From SCTG01 sp036005325 (lineage in GTDB: Bacteria > Nitrospirota > Nitrospiria > Nitrospirales > NS-4), in NCBI GenBank assembly GCA_036005325.1, contig DASYQR010000030.1, positions 1-11,315 of the forward strand: 11,315 nucleotides of DNA, written 5' to 3'. A model generated the notes under the pieces. It was not told the origin of the DNA and ran no database searches. It saw only the letters and a list, made by a program, of their open reading frames with translations. The first letter of the stretch is position 1; each line of letters starts with the position of its first letter. The translations under genes and the position numbers were made by a program. Shown piece after piece: positions 1 to 6,432 of this stretch.

Positions 1-57
1 CTTGAGTCTTTTTTTGTGACGTGCGCGGGTCTTCGTCCCGCCTTTAGCCCGTGGCAT
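1..57 (-). CDS. rplT: 50S ribosomal protein L20, N-terminal fragment
   Basis: Only the first 19 codons lie in the window; the reading frame runs off the left edge. The translation starts MPRAKGGTKTRARHKK, the basic N-terminus of bacterial L20, which inserts into 23S rRNA early in large-subunit assembly. The ATG at 57 is preceded by a purine-rich Shine-Dalgarno (GGAAGGAG, 69-76). The gene follows rpmI by 27 bases on the same strand, the conserved infC-rpmI-rplT order. In other bacteria L20 represses its own operon by binding the mRNA; I do not see a clear leader structure here. Identity is firm because of both sequence and context, despite the short length. Confidence 0.93.
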   Translation of the reverse strand, partial: MPRAKGGTKTRARHKKRLK

Positions 58-84
58 GGTTGCGTTCTCTCCTTCCTCGATTCA

Positions 85-285
85 TCACTTGGGTAGCAGG
101 ATGGCAATCCGGTACACATCGCCCGGCGCCACCGGCGTCGGCGCGCTGAGCCTGCGCTTGCGGTTCCGGCTTTTGCTGGTCAGGATATGCCGCTTGTTCG
201 CCTTGTTGCGCATGAGCTTGCCCGTGCCGGTTCTCCGAAACCGCTTCTTCACTCCTTTGTGGGTCTTCAGCTTTTGCCCCGCCAT
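85..285 (-). CDS. rpmI: 50S ribosomal protein L35
   Basis: The 66-aa product is strongly basic and carries the L35 pattern: a KLKTHKGVKKRF start followed by RTGTGKLMRNKANKRHILTS and a run of Lys/Arg. Length matches the family (about 65 aa). It is a structural protein of the large ribosomal subunit. The ATG at 285 has an AAGGAG Shine-Dalgarno at 297-302, 11 bases upstream. It sits 24 bases after infC and 27 bases before rplT, so it is almost certainly co-transcribed and translationally linked with them. Nothing unusual is seen. Confidence 0.96.
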   Translation of the reverse strand: MAGQKLKTHKGVKKRFRRTGTGKLMRNKANKRHILTSKSRNRKRRLSAPTPVAPGDVYRIAILLPK

Positions 286-309
286 GATCGCCTGGTCTCC
301 TTACATGAT

Positions 310-822
310 TTATTTTTTGGGTGCAAGCACCATCATCAGAAACCGCCCTTCCTGTCGAGGCGGCTGCTCGATCTGCGCCACGCTCCCGATCAAGGTCATC
401 ACCTTATCCAGCATGGCCCGGCCCATCTGCTGGTAGGCCATCTCGCGGCCCCGAAACATCACGGTGACCTTCGTCTTGTTCCCCTCGGCCAGGAATTCCT
501 TCATCTGACGAACCTTGGTCTCCAGATCGTGCTGATCGGTCCGCGGTCTCAGCTTGACTTCCTTGAGCTGCGTGCCCTTTTGATGCTGCTTGGCAGTGTG
601 GGCTTTCTTGTTGAGCTCGTACTTGTATTTGCCATAGTCGATGATCTTGCAAACCGGCGGCTGCGCCGTGGGCGACACCTCGACAAGATCGTAACCCAAC
701 TCCTCAGCTTTCTTCAGGGCATCAGCCGTCGTCAGAATACCGAGCTGCTCGCTGTCCGGGCCAATGACGCGGATCGGTGAGACCCGGATCTCTCTATTGA
801 CCCTTAGTTTTAGAACTGCGAT
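310..822 (-). CDS. infC: translation initiation factor IF-3 with ATC start
   Basis: The product is IF-3, which binds the 30S subunit, prevents premature 50S joining and proofreads the start codon and initiator tRNA. The frame contains the N-domain signature (RVNREIRV, then VIGPDSEQLGI), the linker region with CKIIDYGKYKYE, and the C-domain with EVKLRPRTDQHD and FRGREM. No ATG, GTG or TTG occurs in frame between the upstream stop (TAA at 838-840) and a TTG at 699, and starting at 699 would delete about 40 conserved residues. I therefore place the start at ATC 820-822, which has the AAGGAGAGG Shine-Dalgarno at 829-837 and gives 170 aa, a normal IF-3 length. Rare starts are typical of infC (ATT in E. 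coli) and let IF-3 repress its own translation. The gene lies 24 bases after thrS. Confidence 0.93.
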   Translation of the reverse strand: MAVLKLRVNREIRVSPIRVIGPDSEQLGILTTADALKKAEELGYDLVEVSPTAQPPVCKIIDYGKYKYELNKKAHTAKQHQKGTQLKEVKLRPRTDQHDLETKVRQMKEFLAEGNKTKVTVMFRGREMAYQQMGRAMLDKVMTLIGSVAQIEQPPRQEGRFLMMVLAPKK

Positions 823-828
823 AGGGCA

Positions 829-837
829 CCTCTCCTT
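829..837 (-). promoter_or_regulatory. strong Shine-Dalgarno that fixes the infC ATC start
   Basis: On the minus strand AAGGAGAGG is followed after 6 bases by ATC (820-822). It lies in the 24-base gap between the thrS stop and infC, and no canonical start codon is within reach of it. It is therefore the main evidence for initiation at ATC. Confidence 0.75.
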
Positions 838-846
838 TTACCTGGT

Positions 847-2781
847 TCATTGCTTGGACAGGGCGCCTGCGACGCCCCGTCCCTCCACATCCTGCTTCAC
901 GTGATCCAGGAAGGCCTCGACCGTCATCGTCCCGGCATTACCTCCGCCGCGCGTGCGGATTGACAGCGTCCCGTCCTGCGCTTCCCGGTCCCCGGCCACC
1001 AGCATATAGGGCACCTTGGCCCGCTCGGCTTCCCGGATCTTGAGGCCCATCTTCTCGCTGCGCAGGTCCGCTTCAACGCGGTACCCGGCGTTGGTCAGAC
1101 GGCGCGCCACATCCGTAGCGTAGTCCGCGTGCTTGTCCGTGATCGCGATGACGACGGCCTGCACCGGCGCGAGCCACGTGGGAAACGCACCCGCATAATG
1201 CTCGATCAGGATACCGAAGAAGCGTTCGATCGACCCCATCAGGGCGCGGTGGATCATGATCGGTCGGTGAGGGTGGCCATCCTCTCCCACGAACTCCAGC
1301 CCGAAGCGCTCGGGGTTGTTGAAGTCCACCTGGACCGTCGAACACTGCCATGCCCGTCCGAGCACGTCCTTGATCTTGATGTCGATCTTGGGTCCGTAGA
1401 AGACCCCTTCGCCGGGATCGATGCTGAAGGCCACGTTGCGGCCTTTGAGCGCCGCCTCCAGCGCGGCGGTGGCCTGCGCCCAGGCCTCTTCCGAGCCCAC
1501 GGCCTTCTCCGGCCGGGTCGACACGTAGACCTGATAATCGGCAAACCCGAAGGTCTTCAGCACGAAGAATGTGAAGTCCAGCACCCGGGCGACTTCCTCT
1601 TCAATCTGGTCCGGGCGACAGAACAGATGGGCGTCGTCCTGCGTGAAGCCCCGCACGCGCATCAAGCCGTGTAGCACCCCCGACCGCTCGTAGCGGTACA
1701 CCGTGCCCAACTCCGCGTAGCGCAACGGCAGGTCCCGGTAGCTCCGCAGGTGGCACTTATACATCATGATATGAAACGGGCAGTTCATCGGCTTGAGCTG
1801 ATATTCGCTCGCCTCCACTTGCATCGTCGCGAACATGTTCTCGCGGTAATACTCGGTGTGCCCACTCGTCTTCCAGAGATCCAGACGGGCGACGTGGGGC
1901 GAATAGACCAGCATGTAGCCGTGCTTCTGGTGCTGCTCGCGCCAGAAGTTCTCGATCTGCAAGCGCACCGTGGCCCCCTTGGGCAGCCACAGGATCAGGC
2001 CGGGGCCGATCTCGTCGGTGACCGAAATGAGATCCAGTTCCTTGCCGAGCTTGCGATGGTCGCGTTTCTTGATCTCCTCCAGCTTGTGCAAGTAGGCGTC
2101 CAGTAACTCCCTGGTCGGGAACGAGGTCCCGTAGATCCGCTGGAGCATCGGGTTGCGCTCATCGCCGCGCCAATAGGCGCCGGCGGCAGTCAGGAGCTTG
2201 ATCGCGTGGATGTACCCCGTAGACGGCACGTGCGGCCCGCGGCAGAGATCGATGAGTCCGCCCTGGTCGTAGACGGAGACCGTTGGATCGGTGAACCCTT
2301 CAATCATCTCGCACTTGTAGTCCTCGCCCCGCCGCTTGAAGAATTCGATGGCCTCCTCCCGCTTCATTTCGCTGCGTTGAAACGGTTTGTTCGCCTTGAT
2401 GATTTCCTGGATGCGGCCCTCGATCTTCTCGAGGTCTTCCGGAGTGAACGGCCGCTCGTAAGCGAAATCGTAGTAGAAGCCTTCTTCGATCGGTGGTCCG
2501 ATAGTGAGCTTGGCGGTGGGGAAGAGGTCCTTGACCGCCTGGGCCATGATGTGGGCGCTGCTGTGGCGATAGACCTCTTTGCCCTCCGGCATGTCGAAGG
2601 TCACCGGGCCGATGTGGGCATCGGCTTCCAGCCGATGCGTCAGGTCCACCGGCTTGCCATCCACCAGCGCCGCGATCACACCGTCCGGCAGCTTGCCGCT
2701 CGGGAGCGCCAGCGCATCCCCCGTCGTCATGCCTCTCGGAGCGTTTTTTCTGGTTCCGTCAGGATAGGTCAGACTGATCAA
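847..2781 (-). CDS. thrS: threonyl-tRNA synthetase
   Basis: This cytoplasmic class II synthetase charges tRNA-Thr and edits Ser-tRNA-Thr. The 644-aa product has all domains of the family: N-terminal TGS domain (about 1-63), editing domain with the HSSAH motif (His73, His77) and CRGPH, catalytic core with motif 2 (RVRGFTQDDAH) and motif 3 (IMIHRALMGSIERF), and a C-terminal anticodon-binding domain. The zinc ligands fall at Cys334, His385 and His511, the same numbers as in the E. coli enzyme, which supports the chosen start. That start is TTG at 2781: an in-frame TGA lies 12 bases before it and the family begins with M-I-x-(I/L)-x-x-PDG. Its Shine-Dalgarno is weak. A tRNA-Val gene precedes it by 61 bases and infC follows by 24, so it heads the protein-coding part of the operon. 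Confidence 0.97.
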   Translation of the reverse strand: MISLTYPDGTRKNAPRGMTTGDALALPSGKLPDGVIAALVDGKPVDLTHRLEADAHIGPVTFDMPEGKEVYRHSSAHIMAQAVKDLFPTAKLTIGPPIEEGFYYDFAYERPFTPEDLEKIEGRIQEIIKANKPFQRSEMKREEAIEFFKRRGEDYKCEMIEGFTDPTVSVYDQGGLIDLCRGPHVPSTGYIHAIKLLTAAGAYWRGDERNPMLQRIYGTSFPTRELLDAYLHKLEEIKKRDHRKLGKELDLISVTDEIGPGLILWLPKGATVRLQIENFWREQHQKHGYMLVYSPHVARLDLWKTSGHTEYYRENMFATMQVEASEYQLKPMNCPFHIMMYKCHLRSYRDLPLRYAELGTVYRYERSGVLHGLMRVRGFTQDDAHLFCRPDQIEEEVARVLDFTFFVLKTFGFADYQVYVSTRPEKAVGSEEAWAQATAALEAALKGRNVAFSIDPGEGVFYGPKIDIKIKDVLGRAWQCSTVQVDFNNPERFGLEFVGEDGHPHRPIMIHRALMGSIERFFGILIEHYAGAFPTWLAPVQAVVIAITDKHADYATDVARRLTNAGYRVEADLRSEKMGLKIREAERAKVPYMLVAGDREAQDGTLSIRTRGGGNAGTMTVEAFLDHVKQDVEGRGVAGALSKQ

Positions 2782-2810
2782 GGAGTGGATCTTTCAGATG
2801 TGGCGGTCAT
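2778..2810 (-). promoter_or_regulatory. possible leader-peptide ORF overlapping the thrS start
   Basis: In the tRNA-thrS gap an ATG at 2808-2810 opens a 10-codon ORF reading MTATSERSTP. Its TGA (2778-2780) overlaps the TTG start of thrS in another frame. Three of ten codons are Thr (ACC, ACA, ACT). Such an arrangement could couple thrS translation to a threonine-sensing leader. The only Shine-Dalgarno-like string (GGAG, 2827-2830) is 16 bases from the ATG, which is too far for efficient use, so this may be chance. Confidence 0.25.
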
Positions 2811-2842
2811 GTGACAGTCGATGGTTCTCCAATGGAATTTTA

Positions 2843-2917
2843 TGGTAGGCGCGGACGGTCTTGAACCGTCGACCTCTACCGTGTCAAGGTAGCGCTCTCC
2901 CCCTGAGCTACGCGCCT
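2843..2917 (-). tRNA. tRNA-Val (anticodon GAC)
   Basis: The minus strand folds into a complete 75-base tRNA. The acceptor stem is AGGCGCG paired with CGCGCCT, followed by discriminator A and an encoded CCA (2843-2845). The D arm is GCTC/GAGC with a 7-base loop. The anticodon stem is CTACC/GGTAG with loop TTGACAC, giving anticodon GAC. The variable loop has 5 bases and the T arm is GACGG/CCGTC with loop TTCAAGA. GAC reads the valine codons GUC and GUU. It lies 61 bases upstream of thrS on the same strand behind a promoter-like sequence, so it is probably transcribed together with the thrS operon and released by RNase processing. Confidence 0.96.
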
Positions 2918-2934
2918 AACTTGAAGCTGCCATG

Positions 2935-2961
2935 CTAATACGCAGGCTTCAGCATTGTCAA
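2935..2961 (-). promoter_or_regulatory. putative sigma70 promoter for tRNA-Val and the thrS operon
   Basis: On the minus strand a perfect TTGACA (2956-2961) is followed by a 15-base spacer and TATTAG (2935-2940, 4 of 6 matches to the -10 consensus). The expected start site lies about 10 bases before the tRNA 5' end at 2917. The spacer is shorter than the ideal 17. An inverted repeat, CGCAGG at 2941-2946 and CCTGCG at 2971-2976, brackets the -35 box; its meaning is unknown. Confidence 0.5.
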
Positions 2962-3004
2962 GGTCGAAACCCTGCGTGGATTCAGGAAAAACCGTCGCTT
3001 GCCG

Positions 3005-3577
3005 TCATCTCTTGGCGAGCGGGATCTTGAGCGCTTTGATCTTCTTGCGGAGGGTGTTGCGATTGAGACCAAGGAGCGCGGCGGCCTGGTTCTGATTGCC
3101 GCCGGTTTCTTCCAGTACCAGCGAAATCAGCGGCTTCTCCACCGCTTTCATGAGCAACGGGTGGAGATCAGACCCCGCCCCCAGCTTCATGCGCCGCACG
3201 AAATCACGCAGCTTGGCGCCGATATATTCATCGAAGCCGAGTTCGTGGAACAGTTTCGAGGAGGACCGTCCTACGAGATGCCCGTTGGAGAGTCCTTTCA
3301 CGGTTTCGCTTGTCCGCCGCAAAAAGGGACGCGCACCGACCAGGACGACGTGAGGCATGCGGTTCATGGCTTCGGTCACAACCTTCACCTCGTTCATCCA
3401 GTCCTTTCGGAACTCCACAATGACCGCATCGAACCGATGTTTGGGAGTCTTACGGATCGCGGCAGCGGCATCCTTGGCGATCGTCACCACACAGTCGGGG
3501 CATTCGTGACGGTACAGTTCGGCAAGGTCGGGATCGGCGGTCAACAACAGGACCTGAAAAACGTGTCGGGCAGACAT
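3005..3577 (-). CDS. receiver-like protein with Fis-type DNA-binding domain
   Basis: The 190-aa product has two parts. Residues about 1-130 resemble a response-regulator receiver fold: a hydrophobic first strand with an acidic turn (VLLLTADPD), a third strand (DAVIVEF) and a late segment, GFDEYIGAK. The position expected for the phospho-acceptor Asp is Glu55, and the usual acidic pair is reduced to Asp15, so ordinary phosphorylation is unlikely. Residues about 140-190 are a Fis-type helix-turn-helix (EETGGNQNQAAALLGLNRNT) like the C-terminus of NtrC-family activators. The AAA+ sigma54-contact domain is absent. It is probably a small DNA-binding regulator of unknown target. The ATG at 3577 has GGAG 5 bases upstream. 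It lies 101 bases after clpB and has its own promoter-like sequence. The Fis domain is secure; the receiver assignment is moderate. Confidence 0.82.
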   Translation of the reverse strand: MSARHVFQVLLLTADPDLAELYRHECPDCVVTIAKDAAAAIRKTPKHRFDAVIVEFRKDWMNEVKVVTEAMNRMPHVVLVGARPFLRRTSETVKGLSNGHLVGRSSSKLFHELGFDEYIGAKLRDFVRRMKLGAGSDLHPLLMKAVEKPLISLVLEETGGNQNQAAALLGLNRNTLRKKIKALKIPLAKR

Positions 3578-3612
3578 GACCGCTCCGCATGAACTGGCCT
3601 GAGAAGAGCGTA

Positions 3613-3641
3613 CTATTAGCAGCCTGCTCGGAACCTGTCAA
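3613..3641 (-). promoter_or_regulatory. putative promoter of the Fis-domain regulator
   Basis: On the minus strand a perfect TTGACA (3636-3641) is followed by an ideal 17-base spacer and TAATAG (3613-3618, 3 of 6 matches to the -10 consensus). Transcription would start near 3606, giving a leader of roughly 30 bases before the ATG at 3577. It lies in the 101-base gap after clpB, where I see no convincing terminator, so read-through from clpB is also possible. Confidence 0.45.
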
Positions 3642-3678
3642 GACCGAGAATAGGTCGGCGGGGAATTGTCAGCACTTT

Positions 3679-6273
3679 TCAGGCTTCGACCGAAAAGACC
3701 AGGCCACCGCCCGCTGCGTCCACGCGCACCGTCTGCCCTTCTTTGAGCGTCCCGTCGAGCAGCTTCATCGCCAGCGGGTTGAGAATCTCGCGTTGGATCA
3801 AACGCTTGAGCGGGCGCGCGCCGTACACGACGTCGTAGCCGGTCCGTGCCAGATGCTGCTTCGCCTGGGCCGTCAGCACGAGTTGGATATGATGCTCTTC
3901 CAGACGGCGTCCCAATTGCCTGACTTGAAGGTCCACGATCGCCGCGAGTTGCTCCTGCGTGAGCGGGTGGAACATGACGATGTCGTCGATGCGGTTCAAG
4001 AACTCCGGCCGGAAGTGGTCGCGTAAGACCTCGAGTGCGCGACTGCGCATCTTGGCCTCGTCTCTCTCCGCCGCCGCCTCCTGAATCTCACGGCTCCCGA
4101 TGTTCGACGTCATGATGATCACGGTGTTCTTGAAATCCACCGTGCGGCCCTTGCCGTCGGTGAGCCGGCCATCGTCCAGCAACTGCAGCAGGACATTGAG
4201 CACGTCCTGGTGCGCCTTTTCAATTTCATCGAACAGCACCACCGTGTACGGCCGGCGGCGGACCGCCTCGGTGAGCTGCCCGCCCTCGTCGTAGCCCACA
4301 TAGCCGGGCGGCGCCCCGATGAGCCGCGCGACGGTGTGCTTTTCCATGTACTCCGACATGTCGAGCCGGACCATCGCCTGCTCGTCGTCGAAGAGAAACT
4401 CCGCCAGGGCCCGCGCCAGCTCGGTCTTCCCGACGCCCGTCGGCCCCAGGAAGATGAAGGAACCCATCGGACGCTTGGGGTCTTGGATCCCCGCACGTGC
4501 GCGACGGACGGCGTTCGACACCGCCACGATCGCCTCGTCCTGCCCGATCACCCGCTGCCGGAGCCGCTCTTCCATGCGAACGAGCTTCTTGGTCTCGGTT
4601 TCGATGAGGCGGGTCACCGGAATGCCGGTCCACTTGGCGACGATGTGCGCGATGTCTTCGTCATCCACCTCTTCCTTCAACAAGCGGCTCTCGCCGTGCA
4701 GGCCCTGCAGGCGGGTATTCTCGGCCTGCAACTGCTTGGTGAGCTCCGTCATCCGACCGTATCGCAGTTCGGCCGCCCGGCCCAGATCGCCTTCGCGCTC
4801 GGCGCGCTCGGCTTCCTGCTTGGCACTCTCCAGCTTTTCTTTGATCTCGCGAATCTTCTTGATGGATTCCTTTTCGGCCTGCCATTGTTTCGTGAGGGCT
4901 TCGGTTTCCTCGCGCAGTTGCGTGAGCTCCCTCTCAATCTTCTCCAGCCGCCCTTGCGCGGGGGCGTCCTTATCGCGCCGGATTCCCTCTCGTTCGATCT
5001 CGAGCTGGCGAATCCGGCGCATACGCTCGTCCAGGGGCGTGGGCATGCTGTCGATCTCCATGCGCAGGCGCGAGGCTGCCTCGTCCACAAGATCAATCGC
5101 CTTGTCCGGCAAGAACCGGTCGCTGATGTAGCGTTTCGACAGCATGGCCGCGGCAATGAGTGCCGAATCCTTGATTCGCACCCCATGGTGGACTTCGTAG
5201 CGTTCCTTGAGCCCGCGCAGGATCGAGACCGTGTCCTCGACGGACGGCTCGGATACGAGCACCGGCTGGAACCGGCGCTCCAGGGCCGGGTCCTTTTCAA
5301 TGCGCTTGCGGTACTCGTCGAGCGTGGTCGCGCCGACGCAGCGGAGATCGCCGCGCGCGAGCGCCGGCTTCAGCATGTTGGAGGCGTCCATCGCGCCTTC
5401 GGCCGCCCCGGCACCGACCAGGGTGTGAATCTCGTCGATAAAGAGGATGATGCTGCCGGCGCCCTCTTCCACCTCGCGGAGCACTGCTTTCAGCCGTTCC
5501 TCAAACTCGCCCCGGAACTTGCTGCCGGCCACGAGCGCCCCCATGTCCAGCGCCACCACACGCCGATTCTTGAGGCCCTCCGGCACATCGCCATTGACGA
5601 CCCGTTGCGCGAGCCCTTCGGCGATGGCGGTCTTGCCCACGCCGGGCTCGCCGATCAGGCAGGGATTATTCTTGGTGCGGCGCGAGAGGACCTGAATCAC
5701 GCGGCGGATCTCTTCGTCCCGCCCGATGACCGGATCCAGTTTGCCCTTTCGAGCCAGGTCGGTGAGGTCACGGCTGTACTTGGCCAGCGCCTGATACTTT
5801 TCCTCGGGCTCCTGGTCGGTGACGCGCTGGGTCCCTCGGATCGCGGTCAGCGCCGAATAGAGACGGTCCTTCGTAATACCCTGCCGCTTGAACACGCCCG
5901 CAGCCGCACCGCCCCCATCCGCGATCGCCAGCAGCAGATGCTCGGTGCTGAGGTATTCGTCCTTGAAACGCTCCGCTTCCTGTTCTGCGGCCGAGAAGAC
6001 ATCGTTCAACCGGTGCGTGATGCTCACCTGGCTGGCGCCGGAGCCGGAGACTTGGGGAATTTTCTTGAGTTCTTTCTCAAGTTCGCGCCCGAGCACGGCA
6101 GGATCGACGCCCAGTTTCTCCAGCAGATTCTGCGTGAGCCCCTCCCGTTGCCGGAGCAGAGCCAGCGCAAGATGCTCGACATCGATACTCTGGTGTCCGG
6201 CGCGCTCGGCCAGCTTCTGGGCTTCGGCGAGGGCTTCTTGGGTCTTGATGGTCAGTCGGTCAAATCGGATCAT
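3679..6273 (-). CDS. clpB: ATP-dependent disaggregase ClpB
   Basis: ClpB is a hexameric AAA+ chaperone that works with DnaK/DnaJ/GrpE to pull apart aggregated proteins after stress. The 864-aa length is standard. Domains in order are: N-domain with two Clp-N repeats (1-150); NBD1 with Walker A GEPGVGKT (Lys214) and Walker B (Glu281 in IDEIH); a coiled-coil M-domain (about 405-530, rich in Glu/Lys/Arg/Gln); NBD2 with Walker A GPTGVGKT (Lys616) and Walker B (Glu683 in FDEIEKAH); and a C-terminal domain. The M-domain and length separate it from ClpA and ClpC. ATG 6273 has a good AAAGGAG Shine-Dalgarno immediately upstream. It is transcribed divergently from the Rrf2/sulfur operon. No HrcA-type CIRCE element is seen in its leader; heat control is likely from family knowledge but not shown. 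Confidence 0.98.
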   Translation of the reverse strand: MIRFDRLTIKTQEALAEAQKLAERAGHQSIDVEHLALALLRQREGLTQNLLEKLGVDPAVLGRELEKELKKIPQVSGSGASQVSITHRLNDVFSAAEQEAERFKDEYLSTEHLLLAIADGGGAAAGVFKRQGITKDRLYSALTAIRGTQRVTDQEPEEKYQALAKYSRDLTDLARKGKLDPVIGRDEEIRRVIQVLSRRTKNNPCLIGEPGVGKTAIAEGLAQRVVNGDVPEGLKNRRVVALDMGALVAGSKFRGEFEERLKAVLREVEEGAGSIILFIDEIHTLVGAGAAEGAMDASNMLKPALARGDLRCVGATTLDEYRKRIEKDPALERRFQPVLVSEPSVEDTVSILRGLKERYEVHHGVRIKDSALIAAAMLSKRYISDRFLPDKAIDLVDEAASRLRMEIDSMPTPLDERMRRIRQLEIEREGIRRDKDAPAQGRLEKIERELTQLREETEALTKQWQAEKESIKKIREIKEKLESAKQEAERAEREGDLGRAAELRYGRMTELTKQLQAENTRLQGLHGESRLLKEEVDDEDIAHIVAKWTGIPVTRLIETETKKLVRMEERLRQRVIGQDEAIVAVSNAVRRARAGIQDPKRPMGSFIFLGPTGVGKTELARALAEFLFDDEQAMVRLDMSEYMEKHTVARLIGAPPGYVGYDEGGQLTEAVRRRPYTVVLFDEIEKAHQDVLNVLLQLLDDGRLTDGKGRTVDFKNTVIIMTSNIGSREIQEAAAERDEAKMRSRALEVLRDHFRPEFLNRIDDIVMFHPLTQEQLAAIVDLQVRQLGRRLEEHHIQLVLTAQAKQHLARTGYDVVYGARPLKRLIQREILNPLAMKLLDGTLKEGQTVRVDAAGGGLVFSVEA

Positions 6274-6286
6274 AACTCTCCTTTCA

Positions 6287-6300
6287 GCGCGTCTACGCGC
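6287..6300 (-). repeat. perfect inverted repeat in the clpB leader
   Basis: GCGCGT and ACGCGC separated by two bases form a perfect palindromic arm pair just upstream of the clpB Shine-Dalgarno. In RNA it could form a short GC-rich hairpin (5-6 bp); in DNA it could be a protein site. It does not itself cover the ribosome-binding site. Confidence 0.4.
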
Positions 6301-6313
6301 CGCTTGTAACTAT

Positions 6314-6341
6314 GGAATAAGGCTGAGCGAAAAGAAGTCAA
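6314..6341 (-). promoter_or_regulatory. weak candidate promoter for clpB
   Basis: On the minus strand TTGACT (6336-6341) is followed after 16 bases by TATTCC (6314-6319). The -35 is good but the -10 is poor. The same stretch might instead be read as a heat-shock sigma element, but matches to that consensus are not convincing. It is the best candidate in the 159-base divergent region on this strand. Confidence 0.25.
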
Positions 6342-6360
6342 ATGGCCTCATAATTATTTC

Positions 6361-6390
6361 TTGACAGAACCGGATATAGTACGGTATAAA
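6361..6390 (+). promoter_or_regulatory. sigma70 promoter of the Rrf2-sulfur assimilation operon
   Basis: A perfect TTGACA (6361-6366), an 18-base spacer and TATAAA (6385-6390, 5 of 6) form the best promoter in the window. Transcription should start near 6397, leaving a leader of about 36 bases before the Rrf2 ATG at 6433. Confidence 0.75.
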
Positions 6391-6398
6391 GTTATAAC
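6391..6398. promoter_or_regulatory. palindrome at the operon start site, candidate operator
   Basis: GTTATAAC is an 8-base perfect palindrome directly after the -10 box, lying over the expected transcription start. The wider 6383-6399 stretch has GGT and ACC at its ends. A repressor bound here would block RNA polymerase, and Rrf2 proteins commonly repress their own promoters, so it is a plausible autoregulatory site. The match is short and unproven. Confidence 0.35.
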
Positions 6399-6432
6399 CA
6401 TGTTTTCCTATCGGATCAGTAGGGATTAGCGT

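Noticed and set aside
310..699. infC starting at TTG 699
   Set aside because: This would remove about 40 residues of the conserved IF-3 N-domain that are present in frame upstream, and the TTG lacks a good ribosome-binding site.
187..780. 197-codon plus-strand frame across rpmI and infC
   Set aside because: It is antisense to two certain translation genes and shows no recognisable features.
2990..3010. T-run after the Fis-domain gene as a terminator
   Set aside because: The short T-run follows a direct repeat of GACGG, not an inverted repeat, so no hairpin can form.
3613..3665. Hairpin GACC/GGTC after clpB as a terminator
   Set aside because: The stem is only four base pairs and no T-run follows; the TTGACA promoter box starts right there instead.
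4210..6309. 699-codon open frame on the plus strand opposite clpB
   Set aside because: It is fully antisense to an unmistakable clpB, has no recognisable domain, and is rich in His/Arg/Leu as expected for the complement of a GC-rich gene. It is a shadow frame.
6274..6432. CIRCE/HrcA or sigma32 element before clpB
   Set aside because: No TTAGCACTC/GAGTGCTAA pair is present, and the best heat-shock sigma match is too poor to call.
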